DNA from: UBA10649 sp965278945
GTDB lineage: Bacteria; Actinomycetota; Actinomycetes; S36-B12
Assembly: GCA_965278945.1 (NCBI GenBank)
Contig: OZ257128.1
Coordinates: 496,001-560,000, forward strand
Direction: 5' to 3'
DNA: 64,000 nucleotides
This document shows, piece after piece, positions 26,040 through 34,082 of this stretch (positions within the stretch are counted from its first letter, which is position 1; each line of letters starts with the position of its first letter). The notes beneath the pieces are model-generated. The model made no database searches. It was not told the origin of the DNA and saw only the letters and a list, made by a program, of their open reading frames with translations. Made by a program: the position numbers and the translations under genes.

Positions 26040-27887
26040 TCATTGTGGGATGAGGCGATAGAGGGCCGCGCCCCAGCCGACCGTCTCGACTCCCTCGACC
26101 GCTAGCCCTGCGGCAGCGAAGATCGCCTCCTGCTCGGCCTTAGTCCGGATCCCGGTGCCGTGCAGCGTGAGGCTGAGGAGATCGTTCTCGGTTTCGTGCT
26201 CGTCGAGGACCTCGCCGCTGAGTGACTCGTCGTAGACCAGGACCCGTCCACCACTCCTGAGGCTCTCCGAAGCCCGACGCAGGACAAGCGCGGCATCGTC
26301 CGCGGGCAACTGGTTCAGCTGGCTGATGAGGAGCACGGCATCAGCCGGTTCCGTGGCCTCGAACAGCGACCGCTCGTTGAGCTCGATTCGCGATCGCGCC
26401 TGCGGGTCACCAATCGAGGCGTCGAGATCCGCGCGGGCCCAGGCAAGGTGCGACGGCAGTCCGGAGATGTCGATGCGAACGTCGGAGTTGGCATCGACGA
26501 TGGCGTGCGCGAGAACTCCCGCGGCCTCCGATCGGATGACCAGCCGCTGGACGCCCGCCAGGCTTTCGGACTTCGCGAGCGGCTCGGCGAAGTAGCGCGC
26601 GTAGCCCGATACCTGGGTATGGAGGCGATCGTTGTACCAATCCTCGGTGCGAAGCTGGTCGTAGGTCTGGCCGGTGACGGACGAGTATGACTCGCGTCCG
26701 GTACGCACCGACTCGACGAGACCGAGGAATCCGACCTGGCGCCGCCCCCAGAATCCGTCGGGATGCAGCACGTCCACGACGAAGTCCTCGGTGAGGTAGT
26801 CGCCGACATCGGTGAGCTGGTAGCCATCGTTTTCGGTCTTCTCGACGATGCCGATCGCGTCCAGGTAGCGCAGCAGCTTTGCCAACGCAACAGGATCGGA
26901 GCCGGTCGCGGCCGCGAGCTCGGCGGCGGTCTCGGTGCCGCGCGCGATCAGCTCGGGAAGACCAAGGGCGACAGCCGCGCGAATCGCAAGCGGGCGAAGA
27001 AGCTCGCCCATCTCGTGCAGTCTCTCGAATGCCTCCTGGTTGCGCGCGGGATCCGGAACCGCCGGGTCGTCATCGAGCGTGACGACTTCTCCGCGCCGCC
27101 AGTACCCGGTGAACTCGACGTCCGCGATCGGCATGCCACGCTCGCCCACGAGGTGACGTCGAACGGACTTGACGACCGACGCCTCGCCGGCGATCCATGC
27201 GAACGGCGTGCCGTCCCACCACTCGAGCGACTCCACGGCTCCGAGCAGTCGCGAGGTAGCGTCGCCGGGCTCGCGCACGAGCCAGGTGACGACGACGTCC
27301 TCGCGCTCGCTCAGCGAGTGGATCCGATCGGCGCCGGATGTCTCGACGAACACGCGGGCACGAACATTCCCAGGGAGTTCTGCGAGCAGTCGGCTGATCG
27401 CTGGCAGTGCGGTGTCGTCGCCGACGGCCAGGATCCAGTCCGCGTCCGGCATCGCCTGGCTCGCCGCGGGCCCGGCGACGTGCATGCGGTCACCCGGCTG
27501 CGCCCGGTAGGCCCAGGTGGTGCCGATCCCGGTTCCATGCCTGACGAAATCCACGTCGACCTCGCCGGCCGCGGGATCCCAACGACGCACCGTGTACACC
27601 CGCGAGAGCGGTCGCGGATCCGTCGGCCAGTCCAGGTGCCCGTCGTCCTGGATCGGCAGCACGGTCTCGTCTGCTCCCGGGTACGGGAACACGAGGCGCA
27701 CGTCGTCATCGAATCCCGTGCTCTGGAAGTCCGGCTGCACGACACCGTTGGCGGACGCGAATGACCGGAGCTGGTCACCGGCGAGCGTGACTCGTCGTAG
27801 GCCCGGAGTCACGTCGACGATGCGAGCAACCACGAGCTGGCGCAGGACGATGGGATGCACCGTGATGCGGCGGGAGTTCTTCGGCAT
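26040..27887 (-). CDS. Siderophore-interacting protein fused to a degenerate methyltransferase domain
   Basis: Two-part protein of 615 residues. Residues 1-265 form a siderophore-interacting (ViuB/SIP-type) ferric reductase: FAD-binding part with SRVYTVRRWD (95-104), HGTGIGTTWAYRAQPGD, and an NAD(P)H-binding part up to YWRRG (262-266). Residues 285-370 look like the winged-helix dimerisation domain of O-methyltransferases and 430-615 like their SAM-binding fold. The glycine-rich SAM loop (normally DVGGGTG) reads IRSEAAG (451-457), and the catalytic His region reads ISQLNQLPADD, so methyl transfer is doubtful. It lies 60 bp downstream of the siderophore importer ATPase and probably acts with it in releasing iron in the cytoplasm. 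Confidence 0.8.
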   Translation of the reverse strand: MPKNSRRITVHPIVLRQLVVARIVDVTPGLRRVTLAGDQLRSFASANGVVQPDFQSTGFDDDVRLVFPYPGADETVLPIQDDGHLDWPTDPRPLSRVYTVRRWDPAAGEVDVDFVRHGTGIGTTWAYRAQPGDRMHVAGPAASQAMPDADWILAVGDDTALPAISRLLAELPGNVRARVFVETSGADRIHSLSEREDVVVTWLVREPGDATSRLLGAVESLEWWDGTPFAWIAGEASVVKSVRRHLVGERGMPIADVEFTGYWRRGEVVTLDDDPAVPDPARNQEAFERLHEMGELLRPLAIRAAVALGLPELIARGTETAAELAAATGSDPVALAKLLRYLDAIGIVEKTENDGYQLTDVGDYLTEDFVVDVLHPDGFWGRRQVGFLGLVESVRTGRESYSSVTGQTYDQLRTEDWYNDRLHTQVSGYARYFAEPLAKSESLAGVQRLVIRSEAAGVLAHAIVDANSDVRIDISGLPSHLAWARADLDASIGDPQARSRIELNERSLFEATEPADAVLLISQLNQLPADDAALVLRRASESLRSGGRVLVYDESLSGEVLDEHETENDLLSLTLHGTGIRTKAEQEAIFAAAGLAVEGVETVGWGAALYRLIPQ

Positions 27888-27947
27888 GTTCTCTTGGGCC
27901 TTCCGGTTGGTGGTTGCTGCTGTGGGCTGTGCGTACGTCTCGCGTCG

Positions 27948-28748
27948 CTAGCGCGAGTGGTGCCTGCCGCTCGGCAGGACGAGTGGCTTGCCGGAGACCG
28001 GGTCGACGATGACGCGGCAGTCGAGACCGAATACGTCGCGCATGATCGGCTCGGTCACCACGGACTCGGGGCTGCCGATCGCGTGGACGCGTCCGTCCTT
28101 GACGGCGACGAGCTCGTCGGCGTAGCGCGCGGCGAGATTGAGGTCGTGCAGCACCATGACGATCGTCGTGCCGCGGTCGCGATTGAGGTCGGTCAGCAGG
28201 TCGAGGACCTCCACCTGGTGCGCGATGTCCAGGAAGGTGGTCGGCTCGTCGAGCAGAAGAATGTCGGTCTCCTGCGCGAGGACCATCGCGATCCACACGC
28301 GCTGCCTCTGCCCGCCGGACAGCTCATCGACCGGGCGGTCGGCCAGGTCCGCAGTTCCCGTGAGGTCGAGCGCGGCCGCGACACTCTCGTAGTCCTGCGC
28401 GGTCCAGCCGGCGAGCATGCGTTGATGGGGATGACGCCCGCGGCCGACAAGGCTCGCCACGACGATGCCCTCGGGGGCGATCGGGCTCTGCGGCAGCAGG
28501 CCGAGCACGCGGGCCACCTCCTTCGACGGCAGATCGTGCAGCCGCGTGCCGTCGAGCAGCACCTGTCCCGAGCGGGGCGTAATCAGTCGTGCGAGCGCGC
28601 GCAGCAGAGTCGACTTGCCGCACCCGTTCGCGCCTACGATCGCGGTGATTCGCCCGGCCGCGAGGGTCAGGTCCAGGTCCTCGACGACGACTCGGTCGCC
28701 ATAGGCGAGGGTGACGCTCTCGGCTGAGAGCTGACGGGCTTGGGTCAT
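27948..28748 (-). CDS. Ferric-siderophore ABC importer, ATP-binding subunit (FepC/FecE type)
   Basis: ATPase of 266 residues. Walker A is GANGCGKST (about 41-49), the Q-loop is LLPQSP, the ABC signature is LSGGQRQR, Walker B is DILLLDEPTTFLD, and the switch His is in VLHDLN. These details, including the TTFLDIAHQ segment, are typical of iron-siderophore importers. The ATG at 28748 overlaps the permease stop (ATGA), so an upstream in-frame extension is rejected. It is the fourth gene of the uptake operon that starts at 31895. Confidence 0.92.
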   Translation of the reverse strand: MTQARQLSAESVTLAYGDRVVVEDLDLTLAAGRITAIVGANGCGKSTLLRALARLITPRSGQVLLDGTRLHDLPSKEVARVLGLLPQSPIAPEGIVVASLVGRGRHPHQRMLAGWTAQDYESVAAALDLTGTADLADRPVDELSGGQRQRVWIAMVLAQETDILLLDEPTTFLDIAHQVEVLDLLTDLNRDRGTTIVMVLHDLNLAARYADELVAVKDGRVHAIGSPESVVTEPIMRDVFGLDCRVIVDPVSGKPLVLPSGRHHSR

Positions 28749-29770
28749 AGCGAGCCTCCGGAGCGATTCGTCCTGACGAGCAGGAAGAGTAGGAACGGTG
28801 CGCCGAGCACGCCGGTCACGACGCCGACGGGATAGCGGTTGTCGAATGCGTACTGGCCTACGAGGTCGGCGACGAGGACGAGGAGCGCTCCGATGAGCGC
28901 GGCCGGGACGAGGAGCGAGCCGCCGGTTCCGACAATCCGCGCGGCGATCGGCCCGGACATGAACGCGACGAACGCGATGGGGCCGCACGCCGCGGTCGCG
29001 AACGCGAGCAGGGCGACGGCCGCAAGGACGAGGACCACGCGAGTCAGCGAGACTCGAACGCCCAGTGCTGCGGCCGCGTCGTCACCGAGGCGGAGGACAT
29101 CGAGGGCTCGGCCGTTCAGCAGCAGGATGGGGATGAGCACGACGCAGGCCAGGGCTAGGGGCACCACCTTCGACCACGTGGCTCCGTTGAGACTCCCGGA
29201 GATCCATTGCATGGCCGCTTGGATGTCCCATTCCGAGGCCTTCGACAGGACGTAGTTCGTGGTGCTGACGAGGATGGCCGACATGCCGATGCCGATGAGG
29301 ATCAGCCGGGTGCCGGCGAATCCGTTCCGGTTCGAGAGCAGGTAGATCGCGCTAGCCGTCAGCAGGGCCCCGGCAAGGGCGAGGAAGGAGACCGCGGTCT
29401 CGTCGAGTCCGATCAGGACGATGCCGACAACTGCGGCGGTCGTGGCGCCGGCGGTGATACCGATGATGTCGGGGGAGGCGAGGGGATTGCGCAGCATGGT
29501 CTGGAACGTGATGCCCGCGAGGCCGAAGCTGATGCCCGCGAGCACGGCAAGGGTGGCCCGCGGGAGGCGCAGGTCGCCGATCGCGAATGCCGCCCCGGGC
29601 ACGTCCTCGCCCATGACCACGCGGACGACCTCGCCGGGGCCGTAGAAGGTGTTCCCCACCATCAGGCTGACCGCGTACGCGCAGAAGACGGCCACGGCGA
29701 GGATGCCGATGATCAGCGCGCGGCGCCGCATGCGTCGTCGGCGACCGGCCATCACCACTGCGGCGCTCAC
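28745..29770 (-). CDS. Ferric-siderophore ABC importer permease (FecCD family), second
   Basis: Integral membrane subunit of 341 residues with about nine to ten helices. The FecCD landmarks are LRLPRATLAVLAGISFGLAGITFQTMLRNPLASPDIIGITAGA and the coupling-helix region with GPIAFVAFMSGPIAARI near the C-terminus. The GTG start overlaps the upstream permease stop (GTGA) and its own stop overlaps the ATPase start, giving tight translational coupling and probably a heterodimeric permease. Confidence 0.92.
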   Translation of the reverse strand: MSAAVVMAGRRRRMRRRALIIGILAVAVFCAYAVSLMVGNTFYGPGEVVRVVMGEDVPGAAFAIGDLRLPRATLAVLAGISFGLAGITFQTMLRNPLASPDIIGITAGATTAAVVGIVLIGLDETAVSFLALAGALLTASAIYLLSNRNGFAGTRLILIGIGMSAILVSTTNYVLSKASEWDIQAAMQWISGSLNGATWSKVVPLALACVVLIPILLLNGRALDVLRLGDDAAAALGVRVSLTRVVLVLAAVALLAFATAACGPIAFVAFMSGPIAARIVGTGGSLLVPAALIGALLVLVADLVGQYAFDNRYPVGVVTGVLGAPFLLFLLVRTNRSGGSL

Positions 29771-30813
29771 AGCTCACGCACCTTCTGCCGGCGGACGATC
29801 CAGATGAAGAACGGCCCGCCGATGATCGCCGTGACGATGCCGACCTCGATCTCCTCGGGGCGCGCGATAACTCGACCGATGATGTCCGCGCCAAGGAGCA
29901 GCGCTGCGCCGACCACCGCGGACATCACGAGGATCCAGCGATAGTCCGCGCCGAACAGCAGCCGGCAGATGTGCGGCACGATGAGGCCGACGAAGACGAT
30001 AGGCCCAGCGACGGCGGTCGCGGCACCGCACAGGATCACGGCGCCGGCCCAGCCGAGAAGGCGAGTCCGGGCAACATGCTCGCCGAGTCCTGCGGCGATG
30101 TCGTCACCGAGGGCGAGCGTGTTCATGCCCCTGCCCAGCGCGAAGCAGATACCGGCGCCGAGGATGAGGAACGGGATGACGATGAGGACTCGATCCCAGG
30201 TGGCTCCGCCAACTCCGCCGATCTGCCAGTGCTGGTAGGTGGTCAGGAGGTCCACGCGCGGAAGCATGATCGCGCTGATGAGAGAGGAGAATGCTGCCGC
30301 CGACGCGGCGCCGGCGAGTGCGAGCTTCAGCGGCGTCATGCCGCCGTAGCCCAGCGACCCGATCAGGTAGACGAAGGTCGCGGCAACCGCCGCGCCGGCG
30401 ATCGCGACAACGACATACGCGTAGGTGCTCGTCATCCCGAATGCGGCGATGCCGATGACGACGGCGAGGGAAGCGCCGAACGAGACCCCGAGGATGCCGG
30501 GATCGGCAAGCGGGTTCCGCGTGACTCCCTGCATCGAGGCGCCGGCGATCGCCAGCATTGCGCCGATGAGCGGGGCCATCATCGTGCGCGGGACACGGGA
30601 GGCCACCGCTGCCTGCCCGACGGTGCTGATGTCACCGCTCAGGCCAGCGAAGACTTCGTCCAGCGAGACGATGCGGGTGCCGAACGCGAACGATGCGACG
30701 ACGAGGACGACGAGGAAAACCAGGCCGATGAGCAGCCACAGCAGACGCACGCGAGCCGGACGCCGCAATGAGGCGGCGTCCGGCTGCGTGACGTGCGTGG
30801 CTCGAGAACTCAA
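29767..30813 (-). CDS. Ferric-siderophore ABC importer permease (FecCD family), first
   Basis: Integral membrane subunit of 348 residues. Family landmarks are VPRTMMAPLIGAMLAIAGASMQGVTRNPLADPGILGVSFGA and GPIVFVGLIVPHICRLLFGADYR. The start is an unusual TTG at 30813 whose last two bases form part of the substrate-binding protein stop (TTGA overlap), which fixes this start. With the next gene it should make up the translocation channel. Confidence 0.92.
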   Translation of the reverse strand: MSSRATHVTQPDAASLRRPARVRLLWLLIGLVFLVVLVVASFAFGTRIVSLDEVFAGLSGDISTVGQAAVASRVPRTMMAPLIGAMLAIAGASMQGVTRNPLADPGILGVSFGASLAVVIGIAAFGMTSTYAYVVVAIAGAAVAATFVYLIGSLGYGGMTPLKLALAGAASAAAFSSLISAIMLPRVDLLTTYQHWQIGGVGGATWDRVLIVIPFLILGAGICFALGRGMNTLALGDDIAAGLGEHVARTRLLGWAGAVILCGAATAVAGPIVFVGLIVPHICRLLFGADYRWILVMSAVVGAALLLGADIIGRVIARPEEIEVGIVTAIIGGPFFIWIVRRQKVREL

Positions 30814-31895
30814 CCGTTCGACTTGAGTGCACCCGCTAGGAGCGCGAAGTAGTCGTCAATTCCCCAGCCGATCGATAGCGGAGACGGATTGGCCGATGCG
30901 GCCAGCGGAGTGGAGTTCTCCAGGATCGCGACCGCACCGCTCTTGATTGCCGGGATCTTCGACAGCAGCGGATCAGCCTGCAACTGCGCGACGAAGTCGC
31001 TGCCGGCATCGCCGTAGGTGACGAACAGGTCGACGTCATTGAAGCGGTCGGCCTCCTCGGCACTCACCGAGGTGTAGAACTCCTCGGTTCCCGCGGACAT
31101 CTCCTCGACGATCGCGGGCAGCGGCATGCCGAGGTTCGCCAGGAAGCTCGGCCGTGTGTCGTGGCTGGTGTAGAAGCCGATCTGGCTCATGTCCTTGGGG
31201 TCGATGTAGGAGAACAGGACCTTCTTGTCCTTCAGCTCCGGGTGCGCGTCGAGCGCGGCCTGGACCTGAGCTTGGAGGTCGGCCTCGAGAGCGGCACCTT
31301 CGGGGGCCAGTCCGAGCGCGGTCGAGCTCATGTCGACCATCTCTTCCCACGTTGCTCCCCAGGCGACCTCGGGGAAAGCCACGACCGGTGCGATCTTGGA
31401 CAGCGTGTCGTAGTCCTCCTGCGTCAGGCCGGAGTAGGGAGCGAGGATGACGTCGGGCTTGGTGTCCGCGACGGCCTCGAAGTTCAGCCCGTCGGTCTCG
31501 TCGAACAGCACCGGCGTCTGCGCGCCCAGTGCGGTCAGTGCCTCCTCGACCCACGGCAGCACGCCGTCGGAGTCGTCGTCGCCCCAGGTTGCCTTGCTCA
31601 TGCCGACCGGGACGATGCCGAGCGCGATCGGAACCTCGTGGTTGGACCACGCGACCGCCGCGATCCGCTCGGGCTTGGCCGGGATCGTGGTCTCGCCGAA
31701 CGCGTGCGTGATCGTGATCGGGAAGGCGGCGGCGCTGGGGCTGGCACTGGCCGCGGGCGCGCTGGCGCTCGCCGCGGGAGCGCTGCCCTCAGGGGCGCTG
31801 GTCGTCTCGGTTCCGCTAGTGCTCGACGAGCACGCGGCGAGCGACAGGGAAATGGCGACCGCTGCTGCGACGCCGGTGAATCTTCTGGTGATCAA
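30810..31895 (-). CDS. Iron-siderophore ABC transporter substrate-binding lipoprotein, copy 1
   Basis: Lipoprotein of 361 residues that captures ferric siderophore outside the membrane. The signal ends in the lipobox LAAC, followed by a low-complexity Ser/Ala/Pro linker (about 24-55) and a two-lobed PBP-like domain starting ITHAFGETTIPAKPERIAAV, with DVILAPYSGL and the C-terminal DDYFALLAGALKSNG. The start is TTG at 31895. First gene of a four-gene importer operon with 4-bp overlaps and an IdeR-type box upstream, so it should be induced under iron limitation. A close paralogue lies at 34083-35153. Confidence 0.92.
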   Translation of the reverse strand: MITRRFTGVAAAVAISLSLAACSSSTSGTETTSAPEGSAPAASASAPAASASPSAAAFPITITHAFGETTIPAKPERIAAVAWSNHEVPIALGIVPVGMSKATWGDDDSDGVLPWVEEALTALGAQTPVLFDETDGLNFEAVADTKPDVILAPYSGLTQEDYDTLSKIAPVVAFPEVAWGATWEEMVDMSSTALGLAPEGAALEADLQAQVQAALDAHPELKDKKVLFSYIDPKDMSQIGFYTSHDTRPSFLANLGMPLPAIVEEMSAGTEEFYTSVSAEEADRFNDVDLFVTYGDAGSDFVAQLQADPLLSKIPAIKSGAVAILENSTPLAASANPSPLSIGWGIDDYFALLAGALKSNG

Positions 31896-31930
31896 TGGAG
31901 GACCCTTCCGCGAGTGGTAGATGCGCTAAA

Positions 31931-31949
31931 CAAGGTAAGGCTTGCCTAA
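31931..31949 (-). promoter_or_regulatory. IdeR/DtxR-type iron box upstream of siderophore importer operon
   Basis: The 19-bp sequence CAAGGTAAGGCTTGCCTAA (plus strand) matches the interrupted palindrome TTAGGTTAGGCTAACCTAA recognised by IdeR/DtxR regulators in most positions. It lies 36 bp upstream of the TTG start. The bases to its left on the minus-strand upstream side are nearly identical to those upstream of the second binding-protein gene. Confidence 0.75.
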
Positions 31950-32020
31950 GTAAGGGCGCATGCTGCCACAGATCGCGATGAATGTTGCCGACGCCGAGTC
32001 GGCTACACGCCACCCCGATT

Positions 32021-32100
32021 TGAACCGCCTCCCGGGTCAAATCGGTGTTCTGGGCCCTTTTCGGGACGCGATCTGCGGATTTGACCCGGGAGGCGGTTCA
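32021..32100. repeat. 80-bp palindromic element, copy 2 (23-34-23)
   Basis: Arms at 32021-32043 and 32078-32100 are perfect 23-bp reverse complements (TGAACCGCCTCCCGGGTC...), separated by a 34-nt centre. Same architecture as the element at 24085-24164, and the left arm is identical. Both copies are preceded by CCCCGA(A/T)T. It lies between the importer operon promoter and the DUF1684 pseudogene. Confidence 0.85.
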
Positions 32101-32114
32101 CATCTGACAGCCGA

Positions 32115-32737
32115 CTACGCGATCGACATCCGCTCGCCGGCCTCGATTGACGCGGGGATCGTGCTCTCATGCGGCGCCAGCGGGCAGACCCATTGGGGGT
32201 CGTAGCGACAGGACGGGTGGAACGCGAAGTTCAGGTCGACGACCAGGTCGGTATCGCTGCCGCCGAGGTCCGCACCCTTGACGGTGTCGAGCAGGTACCG
32301 CCCTCCGCCGTAGCTGGTCCGCCCGGCGGTGGCATCGCGGATTGGCAGGAACAGACCGCCTCCGTACTGCTCGAGCCACCAGACGGCCAGACGCGCATCC
32401 ACCGGCGCAGGCAGCGTGATCCAGCCGAGGTGGCGCATGCGCGTCACCTCGTTGGCTCCAGTGTTGACGTCGCGAGGCGGCAGCGGGTCGTCCGGCGGCT
32501 CGATGCTCAGGGTCCAGCGCAGCAACGGATCGTACGGCAATACGGCAGCCCGGTCACGCGCAGAGGGTCACCCGCAGGCAGCGGGGACTGGGGATGGGTC
32601 GCGAACAATTCGTCGCGTCCGCTCCGCCAGAGCGCGTGCGCCTCGCGCGGGTCATCCTCGCCGCGGACTCGTTCGTACAGGGAGTGGATCGAGCGCCGCC
32701 AGTGCGCCAACGCCAGTTCACCTGACTGCGTTGGCAT
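32115..32737 (-). pseudogene. DUF1684 protein gene split by a frameshift
   Basis: Two adjacent minus-strand frames make one DUF1684 protein of about 205 residues. The first (from the ATG at 32737) gives the N-terminal part ending FATHPQSPLPAGDPLRVTGLPY. The second (to 32115) resumes with PYDPLLRWTLSIEP and includes FLPIRDATAGRTSYGGGRYL and LNFAFHPSCRYDPQWVCPLAP, the conserved DUF1684 core. The frame changes around 32535-32545, where relatives read GL(P/R)YFPYDP; one missing base explains it. Either a recent frameshift mutation or a sequencing error. A TAGATT hexamer lies 7 nt before the ATG. Confidence 0.75.
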
Positions 32738-32744
32738 GGTCGGG

Positions 32745-32750
32745 AATCTA
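32745..32750 (-). promoter_or_regulatory. Leaderless -10 element for the DUF1684 pseudogene
   Basis: Minus-strand TAGATT ends 7 nt before the ATG at 32737, with no Shine-Dalgarno; the promoter still looks intact. Confidence 0.4.
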
Positions 32751-32770
32751 GTCGACGGCGGTGGAGCCGC

Positions 32771-33580
32771 TCAGGTCAACGAAACCTGTTGGTGCACGTC
32801 GTCGGTGGGCAGCGCCCCGTCGATAGTCGCGTAGACGGTGGAGTCGAGGAAGTCGGCCTGACCGCCGTACGTCGACAGGAACGCCGTGTCGCCAGCATCC
32901 CTGCCCGTGCAGATTCGCAGCAGGCTCGATCGCGGTGCCAGCAGGGTGGCGTCGGTCACCATCCACGTGTCGCCGATCGCAGCCTCGGCCACGGCGTGGA
33001 AGTCCATGGGATCCAGGCCTGGCGCGTAGACGGCCGCGAGACGTGCGGGAACGTCCATCGCCCGGAGCAGGGCGATCACCAGGTGCGCGTAGTCGCGGCA
33101 TACCCCCTGTCGCTTGAGCATCGTGTCGACCGAGCCATCCGTCGGCCCGCTGCTGCGCGGGACGTACTCCAGTCTCGTGCCAACCCAGGACGACACTGAC
33201 GCGAGCAGTTCCGCAGGGTCAGCGATGCCGGCGAACTCGGTCTGCGCGATCGGTGCGAGTCGATCGGACTCCGCGTAGCGGCTGGGCCGCCGGTAGACGA
33301 TCCTGTCCGCGTCGGTCACAACTGGAGGCCGGGCACGTCCGGTCACGGTTGCGCGATACGTGATCTCGACGAGGCCAGGCGGCGGCGTGCACTGGTGGAC
33401 ACGGCCGTTGCCGGGGACAGGAACTTCGGTGGTCTGGACTGGCTGCCCATCGCAGAGGACTTCGAGGAACTCGTCTACCTCGAAATCGGCATCCGACGGC
33501 GCCACCTGCAGGCTCAAGCGCGTCGGCTCGACCACGGACACGGCAAGCTCGCACGCCACCCGTCGAACTTGCTGGTCCAC
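32771..33580 (-). CDS. Transglutaminase-like cysteine hydrolase
   Basis: Cytoplasmic protein of 269 residues. An N-terminal beta-rich domain (about 1-120) is followed by the transglutaminase core with the catalytic Cys in GVCRDYAHL, His in DFHAVAEA and Asp in VTDATLLAPR, a complete triad. Bacterial members with this layout are usually peptidases or amidases rather than cross-linking enzymes. The frame is open upstream, but the GTG at 33580, preceded by a GATACT hexamer 7 nt away, gives the expected N-terminus VDQQVRRVACELAV. Start placement is moderate. Confidence 0.75.
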   Translation of the reverse strand: MDQQVRRVACELAVSVVEPTRLSLQVAPSDADFEVDEFLEVLCDGQPVQTTEVPVPGNGRVHQCTPPPGLVEITYRATVTGRARPPVVTDADRIVYRRPSRYAESDRLAPIAQTEFAGIADPAELLASVSSWVGTRLEYVPRSSGPTDGSVDTMLKRQGVCRDYAHLVIALLRAMDVPARLAAVYAPGLDPMDFHAVAEAAIGDTWMVTDATLLAPRSSLLRICTGRDAGDTAFLSTYGGQADFLDSTVYATIDGALPTDDVHQQVSLT

Positions 33581-33699
33581 GAGTCGCAGTATCCGGCAAA
33601 TCGCCAAACCTGCCACATTGGCGGCAGGCGCCCCTAGGCCACGCCTACGCCCGATCGCGTCCGTAGTATGTGCCCGGTACAACAACCCGGGGAGTGCCG

Positions 33700-34059
33700 A
33701 TGACCAAGCATGAGTTGTCCGACATCGCCGCGAACCAGCTCGAGATCGCGCAGGAATCTGCCGACGGACTCAGCTCGCAGACTCTCGTAGGCGACGACGA
33801 GGGGAAGATCAAGCAGACCGTCGTGGCACTCACCGAGGGACACACGGTCGCCTCGCGCACCAGTACCGAGCACTCGACAATGCAGGTGCTGTCGGGATCC
33901 GTGCGCGTACGCACGACCGACGGCCTGGAGGAGGCCTCGGAGGGCGAGCTCCTCGAGGTCCCGACCGACCCGCACGTCATCCGGGCCGAGACGGACTCCA
34001 CGGTCCTGCTCACCGAGGCGAAGTCGGACACTGCCGGCTGGGAACCGCATTCCCGCTAG
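33700..34059 (+). CDS. Small cupin-fold protein
   Basis: Protein of 119 residues with a single cupin-type beta-barrel: HTVASRTSTEHSTMQVLSGSVRVRT, then EGELLEVPTDPHVIRAETDSTVLL. Two histidines and a glutamate are present, but the canonical G(X)5HXH metal motif is reduced to a TEHS/PHV arrangement, so metal binding is uncertain. The ATG follows a GGGGAG Shine-Dalgarno. Similar proteins are often stress-related single-domain cupins. The function is unknown. Confidence 0.75.
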   Translation: MTKHELSDIAANQLEIAQESADGLSSQTLVGDDEGKIKQTVVALTEGHTVASRTSTEHSTMQVLSGSVRVRTTDGLEEASEGELLEVPTDPHVIRAETDSTVLLTEAKSDTAGWEPHSR

Positions 34060-34082
34060 GCACCTGGGTGCATCGTCCTGCC

